NCBI RefSeq assembly: GCF_947166265.1
Contig: NZ_CAMVDO010000020.1
Span: 1 to 60,010 of the forward strand
Direction of reading: 5' to 3'
DNA from: an uncultured Fibrobacter sp.
GTDB taxonomy: Bacteria > Fibrobacterota > Fibrobacteria > Fibrobacterales > Fibrobacteraceae
Length of the DNA stretch: 60,010 bases
Shown: in pieces, positions 14,908 to 23,268 of the stretch
How positions within the stretch are numbered: position 1 is the first letter of the stretch
Layout of the letters: the number at the start of each line of letters is the position of its first letter
Made by a program: the position numbers and the translations under genes
The notes under the pieces: generated by a model
What the model was told of the DNA's origin: nothing
The model's database searches: none
Seen by the model: only the letters and a program-made list of their open reading frames with translations

Positions 14908-16233
14908 ATGACTCACGCAACTATAACCCCCACACCTCAAAGCGCCGTAGGCGCTACCTCACACCTCATAACCTCTGACAACGGTTTCTTTGACAAGTTC
15001 GGCGGCAAGTATGTTGCCGAAATCATCCGCCGTCCGCTCGACGACCTCGAAGCGGCCTTCAACAAGTACATCCATGATCCGGAATTCCTCGAAGAACTCC
15101 GTATCATCCAGCGCGACTACATTGGTCGCGAAACGCCGCTGTACTTTGCCCCGACCGCTACGGAACTCCTGGGCGGTGCGCAGATCTACATCAAGCTCGA
15201 AGGCCTTGCCAATACCGGTGCGCACAAGATCAACAACGCCATTGGTCAGTGCCTTTTGGCCAAGAAGATGGGCAAAACCCGCATTATCGCCGAAACGGGT
15301 GCCGGTCAGCACGGCCTTGCGACGGCTGCCGCTTGCGCGAAGCTTGGCCTTGAATGCGTAGTGTACATGGGCGAGGTGGACGTTCGTCGTCAGCAGCCGA
15401 ATGTGGCGACCATGGAAATGTACGGTGCCAAGGTCGTGCCGGTCACGAGTGGTGCCCGCACCCTTAAGGACGCCGTGAACGAAGCTATGCGCGACTGGGC
15501 TACGAATTTCAAGAACACCCACTATGTGCTGGGTTCTGCTCTCGGTCCGGCTCCGTTCCCGGATATCGTTCGTACCTTCCAGTCGATTATCGGTGAAGAA
15601 GTCAAGCGCCAGGCCGCTGAACGCAACATTGACATCGCAGCCGTTGTTGCTTGCGTGGGTGGTGGTAGCAACTCTATCGGCGTGTTCACTCCGTTTATCG
15701 AAGACAAGAATGTGCGCCTGATTGGTGCCGAAGCCGGTGGCATTGGCCCGAACAAGGGTGAAAATGCAGCCCGCATGACGGGTAACGCGAGCCGCGAAGG
15801 CATTCTGCAGGGTTACAAGAGCCGCTTCCTCATTGATGAAGACGGTCAGTCGCTGCCGACCCGTTCCATTTCGGCAGGCCTCGACTATATGGGAATCGGC
15901 CCGCAGCTCGCTGCCCTCGGCGAATCTGGCCGCGTGGAATTCACGGCAATCCTTGACAAGGAGGCCCTTGAAGCGGTGAAGTTCTTTGCCCGCAACGAAG
16001 GCATTCTCTTTGCTCTCGAAAGCGCTCACGCAGGTGCAGCCGCCATGAAGATTGCGAAGGAACTTCCGAAGGACAAGGCGCTCGTCATCAATATGAGTGG
16101 CCGCGGCGACAAGGACATCTTTATCACCAGCCCGGTGTTCCGCCCCGAAAAGTGGAAGGAATTCCTGAAGGCCGAACTTGTTCGCCTCGAAAATAACGAA
16201 GACATCCACGACGCGGAGATAATGAACAAATAG
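14908..16233 (+). CDS. trpB: Tryptophan synthase beta chain
   Basis: A 441-residue TrpB that condenses indole with serine using PLP. Motifs: DKFGGKYVAEIIRRPL near the normal N-terminus, the PLP-lysine segment TGAHKINNA, ETGAGQHGLA, GGGSNSIG (phosphate loop) and the C-terminal MSGRGDKD. The ATG at 14908 gives a 27-residue extension compared with typical TrpB; that extension (TPTPQSAVGATSHL) is the translation of a CTCAAA-family hairpin repeat at 14931-14954. No good Shine-Dalgarno is present, so the start is uncertain. Controlled by the upstream WWW attenuator. Confidence 0.95.
   Translation: MTHATITPTPQSAVGATSHLITSDNGFFDKFGGKYVAEIIRRPLDDLEAAFNKYIHDPEFLEELRIIQRDYIGRETPLYFAPTATELLGGAQIYIKLEGLANTGAHKINNAIGQCLLAKKMGKTRIIAETGAGQHGLATAAACAKLGLECVVYMGEVDVRRQQPNVATMEMYGAKVVPVTSGARTLKDAVNEAMRDWATNFKNTHYVLGSALGPAPFPDIVRTFQSIIGEEVKRQAAERNIDIAAVVACVGGGSNSIGVFTPFIEDKNVRLIGAEAGGIGPNKGENAARMTGNASREGILQGYKSRFLIDEDGQSLPTRSISAGLDYMGIGPQLAALGESGRVEFTAILDKEALEAVKFFARNEGILFALESAHAGAAAMKIAKELPKDKALVINMSGRGDKDIFITSPVFRPEKWKEFLKAELVRLENNEDIHDAEIMNK
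14931..14954. repeat. Tri-loop hairpin repeat within the trpB 5' coding end
   Basis: cacacctcaaa then GCGCC-gta-GGCGC. If trpB starts at 14908 it is translated. Confidence 0.7.
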
Positions 16234-16317
16234 GTAATGAGGTCGTGCTTCGCACTCTGGGGTCGCTCCGCTTTGAGCACGCTTCGCTTTGAGGCAAGGT
16301 TACGATTGCAAAAGCTT

Positions 16318-16395
16318 AAACCTCATACCTCACACCTCAAAGGGCCGAAGGCCCGACCCATAGCTACTAAAACCTTTCAACAGCGGCAAAGCCGC
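16318..16395. repeat. Hairpin repeats between trpB and trpA
   Basis: cctcatacctcacacctcaaa precedes GGGCC-gaa-GGCCC (16342-16354), and GCGGC-aaa-GCCGC sits at 16383-16395, just before trpA. Further palindromic text (GTGC-ttc-GCAC) lies at 16245-16256. The 173-base gap holds no gene. Confidence 0.7.
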
Positions 16396-16406
16396 GAGAA
16401 TTAATT

Positions 16407-17159
16407 ATGAACTTAATGTCTCATCTTATTGCGGGTTTTCCTGACGCAGAAACTTCTATCGCTATCGCCGACGCCCTTGTGAAGGGTGGCGCCACCATCC
16501 TCGAAATCCAGCTTGCCTTCAGCGATCCGAGCGCCGACGGTCCGGCCATTCAGACGGCTTCGACCATCGCTCTCGACAAGGGTTATTCCACCAAGCAGGG
16601 CCTCGCCATCGTGAAGCAGATTCACGAACGCCACCCTGAAACGCCCATTTACATCATGACTTATGGTTCCCTCGCCTTTACGCCGGGCATCGAGAACTTT
16701 GTCAAGATGTGCAAGGACGCGGGCGTATCCGCTTGCATCATTCCGGACTTGCCGTTCGATGGTGACGAAGGTCTGACTGAAGCTTGCAAGAAGCACGGCC
16801 TCGAAAACATCCCGGTGGCAGCACCGAGCATGACCAAGGAACGCCTCGAAGCGATGGCCTCCAAGGGCTTCAAGTTCATTTACGCTGCACTCCGCGCGGG
16901 TACGACCGGTAGCGAAACGACGATTGACCAGGCAACGCTTGACTTTATCGACACCGTCGGTAAGGGTGGCGCGAAGGTGCTCGGCGGTTTCGGCATCCGC
17001 AACGGCGAACAGTCCAAGGTGCTCAGCAAGCATGTGTACGCCGTGGTCGCTGGATCCGTGTTCGTGAACCTCGTGCTCTCTAACGAAGACTCTGCCGAAG
17101 GCCGTGCAAAAGCCATCGCCGAAATCGAGGCGAAGGCTAGAGAAATCGCGGGTAAGTAA
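16407..17159 (+). CDS. trpA: Tryptophan synthase alpha chain
   Basis: A 250-residue TIM-barrel TrpA, which cleaves indole-3-glycerol phosphate to indole and glyceraldehyde-3-phosphate and passes indole to TrpB. Seen: HLIAGFPD (start of barrel), EIQLAFSDPSADGPAIQTA with the catalytic Glu/Asp region, IIPDLPFDG, and GGFGIRNGEQ late in the barrel. Length is slightly below average, lacking nothing essential that I can see. Same transcript as trpB, with repeats in the spacer; no terminator between them. Confidence 0.95.
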   Translation: MNLMSHLIAGFPDAETSIAIADALVKGGATILEIQLAFSDPSADGPAIQTASTIALDKGYSTKQGLAIVKQIHERHPETPIYIMTYGSLAFTPGIENFVKMCKDAGVSACIIPDLPFDGDEGLTEACKKHGLENIPVAAPSMTKERLEAMASKGFKFIYAALRAGTTGSETTIDQATLDFIDTVGKGGAKVLGGFGIRNGEQSKVLSKHVYAVVAGSVFVNLVLSNEDSAEGRAKAIAEIEAKAREIAGK

Positions 17160-17200
17160 ATCGCAGGTAAATAATCTCTGGTGTCCTAGGGGCCGTGCCT

Positions 17201-18451
17201 CTAGGCGCTTTCTTTTTCTGGATTTGGCGGCTTATCGCCAAAATGGCGCTGCATAATTACGGCGCAAGAAGCGTCGCCGACAATGGACATTACGGTGCGG
17301 GCCATGTCGACGATGCGGTCCACGCCGGCGATGACAGCGACATATTCGATGGGAATTCCGACTAGTGCAAAAATCACGGACATGAAGGTGAGGGACGCAC
17401 CTGGAACGCTCGGAGTCCCGATGGAGGCGATGGTTGCCGAGAACGCGATTCCCATGTACATGCCCATTGTTAAATGAATTCCGCAACATGCCGCTACAAA
17501 AACAGTTGCAACGCTCAGGTAGATGGCAACGCCATCCATGTTGATTGTAGCTCCGAGTGGCAGGACGAAGTCGCGGATGTCTTTTCTGACATGCATCCGT
17601 TCGGTACTTTTCATGGTGTAGGGGAGCGTGGCCACCGATGAATCGCTTGAATAGGCGAATAGCAGGGCTGGCTGCATGTGTTTCAAGAACTTTAGCGGTG
17701 AATAGCCTCCCAAAAAGTGGAGGCAGGGAACATAGACCGCCATGGCGTGGAATAAAAAGCAAAAATGGGCGAGTCCAACCAGTGCGGCAAGTGACCCTAG
17801 TATGGAGGGACCGTTATTGGCGATGACGGGCGTTAACATGCAGAATATGCCGATAGGGGCCAGCATCATGATGTAATTTAAAACGCGTTGGACAACTTCG
17901 TTTAGGCTCAAGACCAAGTTCTTGACGGGATCCCCCTTGGCCCCGACATGAACGATAGCGATCCCAAACACCACGGCAATGACGATAATCTGAATCATGA
18001 TTCCCGAGTAGGACGGGGCAATCATGTTGCTCGGAAAAAAATTGACAATCTCCTCTATCAGAGACATTTTCTTGACTGCGCCGATGGGTGTCGCAGTTTC
18101 GATGGTGATGTTGCTTAATGGAATGAATTGCACTGCAATGGTAGATGTCACAAGCCCTGTAAGGACGGCGAGAACCGTTGTGAACATGAAGTAGCAAACT
18201 GCGTGCAGTCCGATTTTCCCGAGGGTGGAAAGGTTGTTTGTCGAAAGAATGCCCGATGTAATCGACAGCAAAACGAGGGGCGCCACAATAAATTTGAGCA
18301 GGTTCAGGAATACGTTCCCGAACGGCTTGATAATGGCGTTCGAAACATCGGGAACGCCCTGTAGCAGACAGCCGACAATAATCGCCAGAATGAAAGCAAC
18401 GGCAATCTGGGTGGTAAGATTGACTTTCTTTAATTTGCTGAATATTTTCAT
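17201..18451 (-). CDS. Dicarboxylate/amino acid:cation symporter (DAACS family)
   Basis: A 416-residue inner-membrane transporter with ~8 hydrophobic helices. The family signature is clear: the serine-rich hairpin YSSDSSVATLPYTM, then LPLGATINMDGVAI (the NMDG cation/substrate site) and a second re-entrant segment GTPSVPGASL. It belongs to the GltP/DctA group that imports glutamate, aspartate or C4-dicarboxylates with H+ or Na+. The precise substrate is not readable. It follows ybjQ by 6 bases, so both probably share a transcript. Confidence 0.88.
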   Translation of the reverse strand: MKIFSKLKKVNLTTQIAVAFILAIIVGCLLQGVPDVSNAIIKPFGNVFLNLLKFIVAPLVLLSITSGILSTNNLSTLGKIGLHAVCYFMFTTVLAVLTGLVTSTIAVQFIPLSNITIETATPIGAVKKMSLIEEIVNFFPSNMIAPSYSGIMIQIIVIAVVFGIAIVHVGAKGDPVKNLVLSLNEVVQRVLNYIMMLAPIGIFCMLTPVIANNGPSILGSLAALVGLAHFCFLFHAMAVYVPCLHFLGGYSPLKFLKHMQPALLFAYSSDSSVATLPYTMKSTERMHVRKDIRDFVLPLGATINMDGVAIYLSVATVFVAACCGIHLTMGMYMGIAFSATIASIGTPSVPGASLTFMSVIFALVGIPIEYVAVIAGVDRIVDMARTVMSIVGDASCAVIMQRHFGDKPPNPEKESA

Positions 18452-18457
18452 CGGCTT

Positions 18458-18772
18458 TTATTTTTTGAATTTCACTGCGGTTCCGTAGGCGATAATTTCT
18501 GCGGAGCCCGCCATTACAGATGCTGTGGTGAAGCGTACGCCTACGACAGCGTCTGCGCCAATGCAACTTGCCTGGGTTTCCATTCGTTCGATGGCAATTT
18601 GACGTGCGTCGTTCAGCATCTCGGTGTAGCCGGCGATTTCGCCACCTACAAGCGTCTTGAGTCCAGCGAAGACGTCGCGCACCACGTTTTTGCTAAACAC
18701 CACGCTCCCGCGCACCATCTGAATGGTTTCGATTTCTTTGCCGGTGATAAAGTCCGTTGTATAGAGTTTCAT
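18458..18772 (-). CDS. YbjQ/UPF0145 family protein
   Basis: A 104-residue protein. The start at 18772 is set by AAGGAG just upstream; the longer frame runs into the palindrome array. MKLYTTDFITGKEIE, GEIAGYTEML and the end GADAVVGVRFTTASV...AYGTAV match the YbjQ fold, a small oligomeric protein of unknown role often linked to metal or envelope stress. Likely co-transcribed with the symporter. Confidence 0.8.
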   Translation of the reverse strand: MKLYTTDFITGKEIETIQMVRGSVVFSKNVVRDVFAGLKTLVGGEIAGYTEMLNDARQIAIERMETQASCIGADAVVGVRFTTASVMAGSAEIIAYGTAVKFKK

Positions 18773-18863
18773 AATTTCTCCTTGTTGTGATAATATAAAA
18801 AAAACGTTTTGTGGTGGATTGCAAGGGGGTAGATATTGTGAGAAAATGGCTTTTTTCGCGTTT

Positions 18864-19075
18864 GGGACATATAAAAATGGTTTTGAAGGGTGTTTTATAT
18901 GCCCTTTTGTAGTTTGTATGTGTCGAAAATGAGGTGCTTTGGAGTGTGAGGGCATATAAAAAGGGGCTTTGTGCTGAATTTATATGCCCCATTGAAGCCC
19001 GTTTGCTGCTATGTTGATGCTTTGGGGCGTCGAGGGGCGTATAAAATGCTTGATTTTGCCGACTTTATATGCCCC
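18864..19075. repeat. Array of three evenly spaced palindromes (GGGCATATAAA ... TTTATATGCCC)
   Basis: Three inverted repeats with near-identical arms: 18864-18904, 18950-18990 and 19034-19075. Arms are GGG(A)CATATAAAA / TTTTATATGCCC, GGGCATATAAA / TTTATATGCCC and GGGGCGTATAAA / TTTATATGCCCC. Centres are about 86 and 85 bp apart; the inner loops (~17-18 nt) and the 43-45-bp spacers differ in sequence. It fills the 397-bp gap between the divergent ybjQ and FISUMP genes, which otherwise holds no gene. Confidence 0.85.
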
Positions 19076-19169
19076 ATGCTTTGTTTTGGCATGTTTAATT
19101 GGGCGCAATCCCTCTCGAATAAATTAAATTTTCTATGAAAATTCATTTTTTAGGGATAACGGAGATTTT

Positions 19170-19904
19170 ATGAAGAGTAGTAACGTCATTGCGAGATTTG
19201 TTGCGAAGCCTGCCATGAGCGGAGCGTGGTGGTGGCAATCTCTAGTTGCGTTTCTTGTTGTATTCCTTGTCGCTTGCAGCGGCGACGGTTCCTCGAGTGC
19301 TGCAAACGGAAATTCTGACAATTCTAGCAACAGCGATTCTGGCAACGGTGCCAACAGCGAATACGATGCTTCCTCGAATACCCTCAAGGACTCGCGCGAC
19401 GGCAAGGCTTACAAGACCGTGAAAATCGGCGATCAAGTCTGGATGGCGGAGAACCTTGACTATGAAACGGGAAACGCAGTCTGCGGCGAAAAGGAATATA
19501 TGACCTTGTTCGGTTGCCTTTATTCCTGGGACGAAGCGAAGACCGTATGCCCCGGTGGTTGGCATTTGCCGAGTCAGGCCGAATGGAATACGTTGATTGA
19601 ATTTGTCGGGGATTCCTCGACGGCAGGGAAGATTCTCAAGGCCACGAATACCTGGAGCGATAAAGGGCATTACAAAGACGGCACCGACGATTACGGCTTT
19701 ACCGCGTTACCTGGCGGCGTGCGCCTTCCGCAACGGGGCAAGACGCATCAGTCGTTTGTCAGTTCGGGAGCCTTTTTCTGGAGTGCCACCGAGGTCGATG
19801 ACGACGAGTCAATCACCTTGGTTTTGCGTTACGAAAACGATGCAGCAACATTGTTCGAAAACTACAAGGACGCCGGTGTCAGTGTCCGCTGCGTGAAGAA
19901 TTGA
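19170..19904 (+). CDS. FISUMP-domain lipoprotein (Fibrobacter major paralogous family)
   Basis: A 244-residue lipoprotein. GGAG precedes the ATG. Residues 1-25 (MKSSNVIARFVAKPAM...WWWQS) are encoded by a REP-like repeat, then comes the hydrophobic signal core and lipobox LVAC, a Ser/Asn/Gly linker (about 33-70) and the FISUMP domain: DSRDGKAYKTVKIGDQVWMA, LDYETG, LYSWDEAKTVCPGGWHLPS, DYGFTALPGG, FFWSATE and VRCVKN at the end. The domain is widespread as surface-exposed paralogues in Fibrobacter and is related in shape to FGE-like C-type lectin folds; its ligand is unknown. The long N-region before the signal core is unusual. Confidence 0.9.
   Translation: MKSSNVIARFVAKPAMSGAWWWQSLVAFLVVFLVACSGDGSSSAANGNSDNSSNSDSGNGANSEYDASSNTLKDSRDGKAYKTVKIGDQVWMAENLDYETGNAVCGEKEYMTLFGCLYSWDEAKTVCPGGWHLPSQAEWNTLIEFVGDSSTAGKILKATNTWSDKGHYKDGTDDYGFTALPGGVRLPQRGKTHQSFVSSGAFFWSATEVDDDESITLVLRYENDAATLFENYKDAGVSVRCVKN
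19184..19245 (+). repeat. REP-like repeat spanning the signal-peptide start of the FISUMP gene
   Basis: CGTCATTGCGAG at 19184 and GGCAATCTCTAG at 19234-19245 are the two ends of the repeat type also found in trpCF; here ~38 bp separate them. It lies between the start codon and the hydrophobic core of the signal peptide. Confidence 0.75.
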
Positions 19905-19905
19905 G

Positions 19906-20811
19906 TTAGAAAAATACCCTGTAGGGAACGGTTTTCTGCTGCTTCCGCCCCTTGGTGTCAAAGTAGAAGTCGCGTCGGAGTCTGTTCATTTTTGCGGCAG
20001 GTCGCTTTGCTATGGATGTTGTTATTCCATCGGAATAAATCATGAAGTATTGGTTCGTTCCGTTGTGTCGGATTTCTTCTATCATGAACCCGTTTTTATT
20101 TTCTGTAATTGTGTGGTCGTATGACTGTACAATGTCTCCATCTTTTATCGGATTCCCGTTGTTATCTGTGCAACCATCTTCGCAATCTTGAACTCGGTAG
20201 AATTCGTGGCAAATATGGCTGTCATTTGGGTCGGCAACATAGATTTCAAAACGAGCAGTATCCATCGGTGCGCCGTCTTCTGATCCAAGATGCAGTATGA
20301 ACAAGGTGTCGTTTTTTAATGATACTTCAATATGGGTTGCGTAAGTGTCGTGCTCTTTTTCTAAAGTTTCTATGTCGTCAAGAATAAGGCCGTCTTTATA
20401 CACTTTCGTAGTAAATTTGGTTGTTCTAATATCTTGCTTACGTTCAATGGAATCCCTCATAAAAGCTTCGATAGATATAGTGTCATTTGAAATTTTTTTG
20501 TTCGCAATGCTGCGGTGGTCAGACTGAAAATTAAAATCGTCTACTAGATAAAGTTTAATCGTCGTATCGATTTGACTTATTCCGTCACGATTCGATTCAA
20601 CAATACTTCCAAGGTAGTCTTTTTCTCTTAGAATTTTCTCGGAACGAAATTCTCCATCGCTGTAGGTAAAAATAGTACTATCAAGGAAAGCATCTGTTCC
20701 CCCTAGATAAAGCCCATACCACTCTTTGTAATACATCAGCAGCCCTTCCGTGCAGGTGATGGCGTGGACTGTTGGGACAAGGAACAGAAGAAAAAGAAAA
20801 TAGCGTATCAT
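19906..20811 (-). CDS. Exported protein of unknown function
   Basis: A 301-residue protein with a signal peptide (MIRYFLFLLFLVPTVHA). The start at 20811 is chosen because the longer frame begins upstream of a likely promoter (TTGACA near 20862, TATATT near 20838 on the minus strand). The mature part has several Cys residues, including CHEFYRVQDCEDGC, and mostly beta-type sequence. I recognise no family. Its stop is one base from the convergent FISUMP gene end. Confidence 0.6.
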   Translation of the reverse strand: MIRYFLFLLFLVPTVHAITCTEGLLMYYKEWYGLYLGGTDAFLDSTIFTYSDGEFRSEKILREKDYLGSIVESNRDGISQIDTTIKLYLVDDFNFQSDHRSIANKKISNDTISIEAFMRDSIERKQDIRTTKFTTKVYKDGLILDDIETLEKEHDTYATHIEVSLKNDTLFILHLGSEDGAPMDTARFEIYVADPNDSHICHEFYRVQDCEDGCTDNNGNPIKDGDIVQSYDHTITENKNGFMIEEIRHNGTNQYFMIYSDGITTSIAKRPAAKMNRLRRDFYFDTKGRKQQKTVPYRVFF

Positions 20812-20942
20812 TTGAAGTCTGTTTTTTTTTAGCCTAATATAAAAAAAGAATACGCTTGTCAATGAAAGTGATGCTGCGTACGTTTTGCAGAAACTGTTTG
20901 TGCTCGGCCATAGCCAAGCCCGCATAGCTGCTATTTTCGCTT

Positions 20943-21092
20943 ACAGGGGTTTTAGGGGGCAGAGCCCCTTAGGTGTGGGGGTAGCGGTAGACACCGCGAA
21001 AGCCTGGCCGCAAAGCGAACATTCGTCGGCCAAAGGCCGAGGCCATGTGAGCGTGCGGAGCAGGCTGAGCAGTGGCTAAAGCGAGGGGGACA
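20943..21092 (+). repeat. ~150-bp dispersed repeat, copy 1
   Basis: Reads acaggggttttaggggg... to gcgagggggacaac. The reverse complement of 58550-58701 matches it over the whole length, with 66 identical bases in a row (21013-21078 versus 58568-58633). Inner palindromes include TCGGCC-aaa-GGCCGA. No coding frame is shared convincingly. The gap 20812-21305 also holds the terminator at 21190 and hairpin repeats near 21245-21292, and no gene. Confidence 0.85.
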
Positions 21093-21189
21093 ACAGCTTC
21101 AAGGCGAGTGTTGTGGCAAACGGAGTTTGACATAACCGAGCCGATCTGTTGGGGCTTGAGCGTAGCGAAAGACCAGCCTTCCCCCCTTG

Positions 21190-21214
21190 AAAAAAAAAGC
21201 CCGCTTTCGCGGGC
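21190..21214 (-). terminator. Terminator for thrH (minus strand)
   Basis: GCCCGC-tttc-GCGGGC with nine A on its left side, which become a U-run for minus-strand transcripts. Confidence 0.8.
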
Positions 21215-21238
21215 GTGACAACCTTGTTGTTGATTGTG

Positions 21239-21292
21239 CTCAAAGCGACCCTGTAAGGGGTGCGACCTCATACCTCGAAGGACCGAAGGTCC
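21239..21292. repeat. Hairpin repeats of the CTCAAA family
   Basis: gctcaaaGCGACC...GGGGTGCG is followed by acctcatacctcgaa and GGACC-gaa-GGTCC (21280-21292). Confidence 0.65.
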
Positions 21293-21305
21293 GTGCTCAT
21301 CGCTC

Positions 21306-21923
21306 TTACAGCGTAGCCTGGAACTGGTGGAATTTTTCCAGGAGTTCGGCGTAGGTCTTGGTGGCTTCGAGCTGCGGGAACTGGGCGACGATGGAATCCG
21401 GCGCGCAGAAGAAGCAACCCTTGTCGGCCTGCTTGAGCATACCCGTGTCGTTGAAGGAATCGCCGCTAGCGAACACCTTGAAGTTGAGTTCCTGCAGGTG
21501 CTTCACGACTTTAGTCTTCTGGTCGTTGAGGCGCAGATGGTAACCCTTGATCATGTCGTTTTCGACTTCCAGGTTGTGGCAGAAAATAGTCGGGAATCCG
21601 AGATTCTTCATGATGGGGTAGGCGAATTCCTGGAACGTGTCCGAAAGAATGATCACCTGGGCTTCGTCGCGGAGCTGGTCCATAAAGTCGCGGGCGCCGT
21701 CGAGGAGTCCGAGGTTTGCAATCACGTTCTGGATGTCCGAAAGTTTGATGCCTTCGCGTTCGAGAATCTTGATGCGGCCCTTCATGAGCACGTCGTAGTC
21801 GGGAATGTCGCGAGTAGTCAGGCGCAGGTCCTTGATACCGGTCTTTTCGGCGACGGCGATCCAGATTTCAGGGGCGAGGACACCTTCAAGGTCCAGGGTA
21901 ACGACACATTGCTTGGTAAACAT
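21306..21923 (-). CDS. thrH: Phosphoserine phosphatase / homoserine phosphotransferase ThrH
   Basis: A 205-residue HAD enzyme. It has DLEGVLAPEIW (catalytic Asp motif I), TTRDIPDYDVLMKGRI (cap), VIILSDTFQEF (motif II) and ASGDSFNDTGML (motif IV). DIPDYDVLMK and the PEIWIA context are specific to ThrH rather than SerB. Known ThrH removes phosphate from phosphoserine and can transfer it to homoserine. It is probably co-transcribed with hslO, 40 bases upstream; the spacer holds a CCCCGC-gaag-GCGGGG hairpin. Confidence 0.92.
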   Translation of the reverse strand: MFTKQCVVTLDLEGVLAPEIWIAVAEKTGIKDLRLTTRDIPDYDVLMKGRIKILEREGIKLSDIQNVIANLGLLDGARDFMDQLRDEAQVIILSDTFQEFAYPIMKNLGFPTIFCHNLEVENDMIKGYHLRLNDQKTKVVKHLQELNFKVFASGDSFNDTGMLKQADKGCFFCAPDSIVAQFPQLEATKTYAELLEKFHQFQATL

Positions 21924-21930
21924 ACTAATG

Positions 21931-21953
21931 TCATCCCCGCGAAGGCGGGGATC
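21931..21953. repeat. REP hairpin CCCCGC-gaag-GCGGGG
   Basis: A 'TCATCCCCGCGAAGGCGGGGATC' type palindrome between hslO and thrH. A related copy (CCCGCGTAGGCGGG) lies at 53711-53731. Confidence 0.75.
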
Positions 21954-21963
21954 TCCTTAACGT

Positions 21964-22842
21964 TTATTTCTTTCGTTCCTTAATAATTTCTCTTAAATCC
22001 GCAATCGTAATCTGGTACGGGGTGCGGCAGAAGTCGCAAATCACTTCGAGGTCCTTGCCTTCTTTTTCGAGGTCCTGCAAGTCCTTGAGCGGGAGCGTGG
22101 CAAGCGTTGCCACGGTGCGTTCGCGGCTGCAGGGGCAGTAGGCCTTCGGGTCGATTTCTTTGACGATGTCGATTTCGTAGGGGCCGCGCAGCTGGTCCAG
22201 TAGCTCGTCCAGGTCAAAGCCTTCGGGCGTGTTCATGTCGCAGAACTTCGGCAAGTTCTGGATGATGACCTCGATCAGGTTGATGTCCTTGTCTTCGAGG
22301 TCGGGGAAGGCTTCGATGTAGAAACCGGCGGCGTAGTCGAGCTTGCTCGGATTTTCTTTATTGAAGGCGGCTTCGATGCCCACGGCCGAGCGGATCTGTT
22401 CGGACTGCAAAAGGTAGGTGGCGAGGTTCTGGCCCATCGATACGGCGGGAGCCTCGATAATGCTTTCGTGGACGCGCTTGCCCTGTTCGTTCAGTTTCAC
22501 GACGCGGACACTCTGCGGAATGAGGGCGGGTTCGTTACCACCTACGGCCTGGAGTTCCGGCTGCGGAATCATGGCGCGCACCAGGCCCTGCGGCGTGGAG
22601 TCCGACTGCACCAGCGTGATTTCGCCCGAGAATCGGGTGGTAAAGCTTACGGTGCCCGGGAACTTGAGCGAGGCGCTCAAGAAAATGCTTGCGATGGAGT
22701 TTTCGGCGAGGAGCTTGAGGGCGAAACCCTGTGCGTTATGCTTTTTGCCGATTTCGTTCATCGTCGCGGTCAAGTCGACGACAATCAGGCGGAAGGGCGT
22801 CTTCTTGCCCGTAGCGCGGATAATGCGGTCCTTGAAATTCAT
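21964..22842 (-). CDS. hslO: Redox-regulated chaperone Hsp33
   Basis: A 292-residue Hsp33. The C-terminal zinc centre is intact: CPCSRE (CxC) and, ~27 residues later, CDFC (CxxC). The N-terminal domain shows the typical VVDLT, GRAL-like and HxQG-like surroundings (GFALKLLAENSIASIFLS). Under oxidation the Cys centre releases zinc and the protein becomes a holdase. Likely first gene of an hslO-thrH unit; no heat-shock operator was recognised upstream. Confidence 0.9.
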   Translation of the reverse strand: MNFKDRIIRATGKKTPFRLIVVDLTATMNEIGKKHNAQGFALKLLAENSIASIFLSASLKFPGTVSFTTRFSGEITLVQSDSTPQGLVRAMIPQPELQAVGGNEPALIPQSVRVVKLNEQGKRVHESIIEAPAVSMGQNLATYLLQSEQIRSAVGIEAAFNKENPSKLDYAAGFYIEAFPDLEDKDINLIEVIIQNLPKFCDMNTPEGFDLDELLDQLRGPYEIDIVKEIDPKAYCPCSRERTVATLATLPLKDLQDLEKEGKDLEVICDFCRTPYQITIADLREIIKERKK

Positions 22843-22980
22843 GGCCCAAAGATAGAAATTTAGACGAGAGGCGATAAATGCGTAAGGCGAATATCACGGC
22901 AAAAATTTATTTTTGACATGATTGAGCCTAGTATTTAGCAAGAAGTGCAAAGACGAAAGACGAGAGAATGTTGGTGTTGT

Positions 22981-23070
22981 GTCATCCTGAGCGTGGTTCG
23001 GCAGGCTCACCAACCTAAGGTCCCTGAGTTTGTCGAAGGGCCGCAAGGTTCGTAGGAGCAGGATCTCTAG
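22981..23070. repeat. Composite REP region (GTCATCCTGAGC ... GGATCTCTAG)
   Basis: GTCATCCTGAGC at 22981, ggttcggcaggctcacc, a TCCCTGAGTTTGTCGAAGGG block, and AGGATCTCTAG at the end. This block is the intergenic form of the repeats found inside trpCF. The remaining part of 22843-23268 shows no gene. Confidence 0.7.
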
Positions 23071-23268
23071 ATGAGATTTAATAAGCTTTGATTTAAGAAA
23101 ATAGAGAAAAAGGGGAAAGTTTTCCCCTCGCTCCAGCCTCATGTCATTCTGGTCCCGGTTCGTTGACCGGGATAAACTCCGGCGGGAAAGACATGTGTCT
23201 TACGCGACCCTTTCGAGCGGGCTTCAGACGCCAGCCCGCAACGCCTGGCTTGGGTTGGTGATTATGTC

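Noticed and set aside
18864-19075. Possible CRISPR array
   Set aside because: Only three units, each unit is itself a palindrome with a variable inner loop, spacing is ~85 bp, and no cas genes are in the window.
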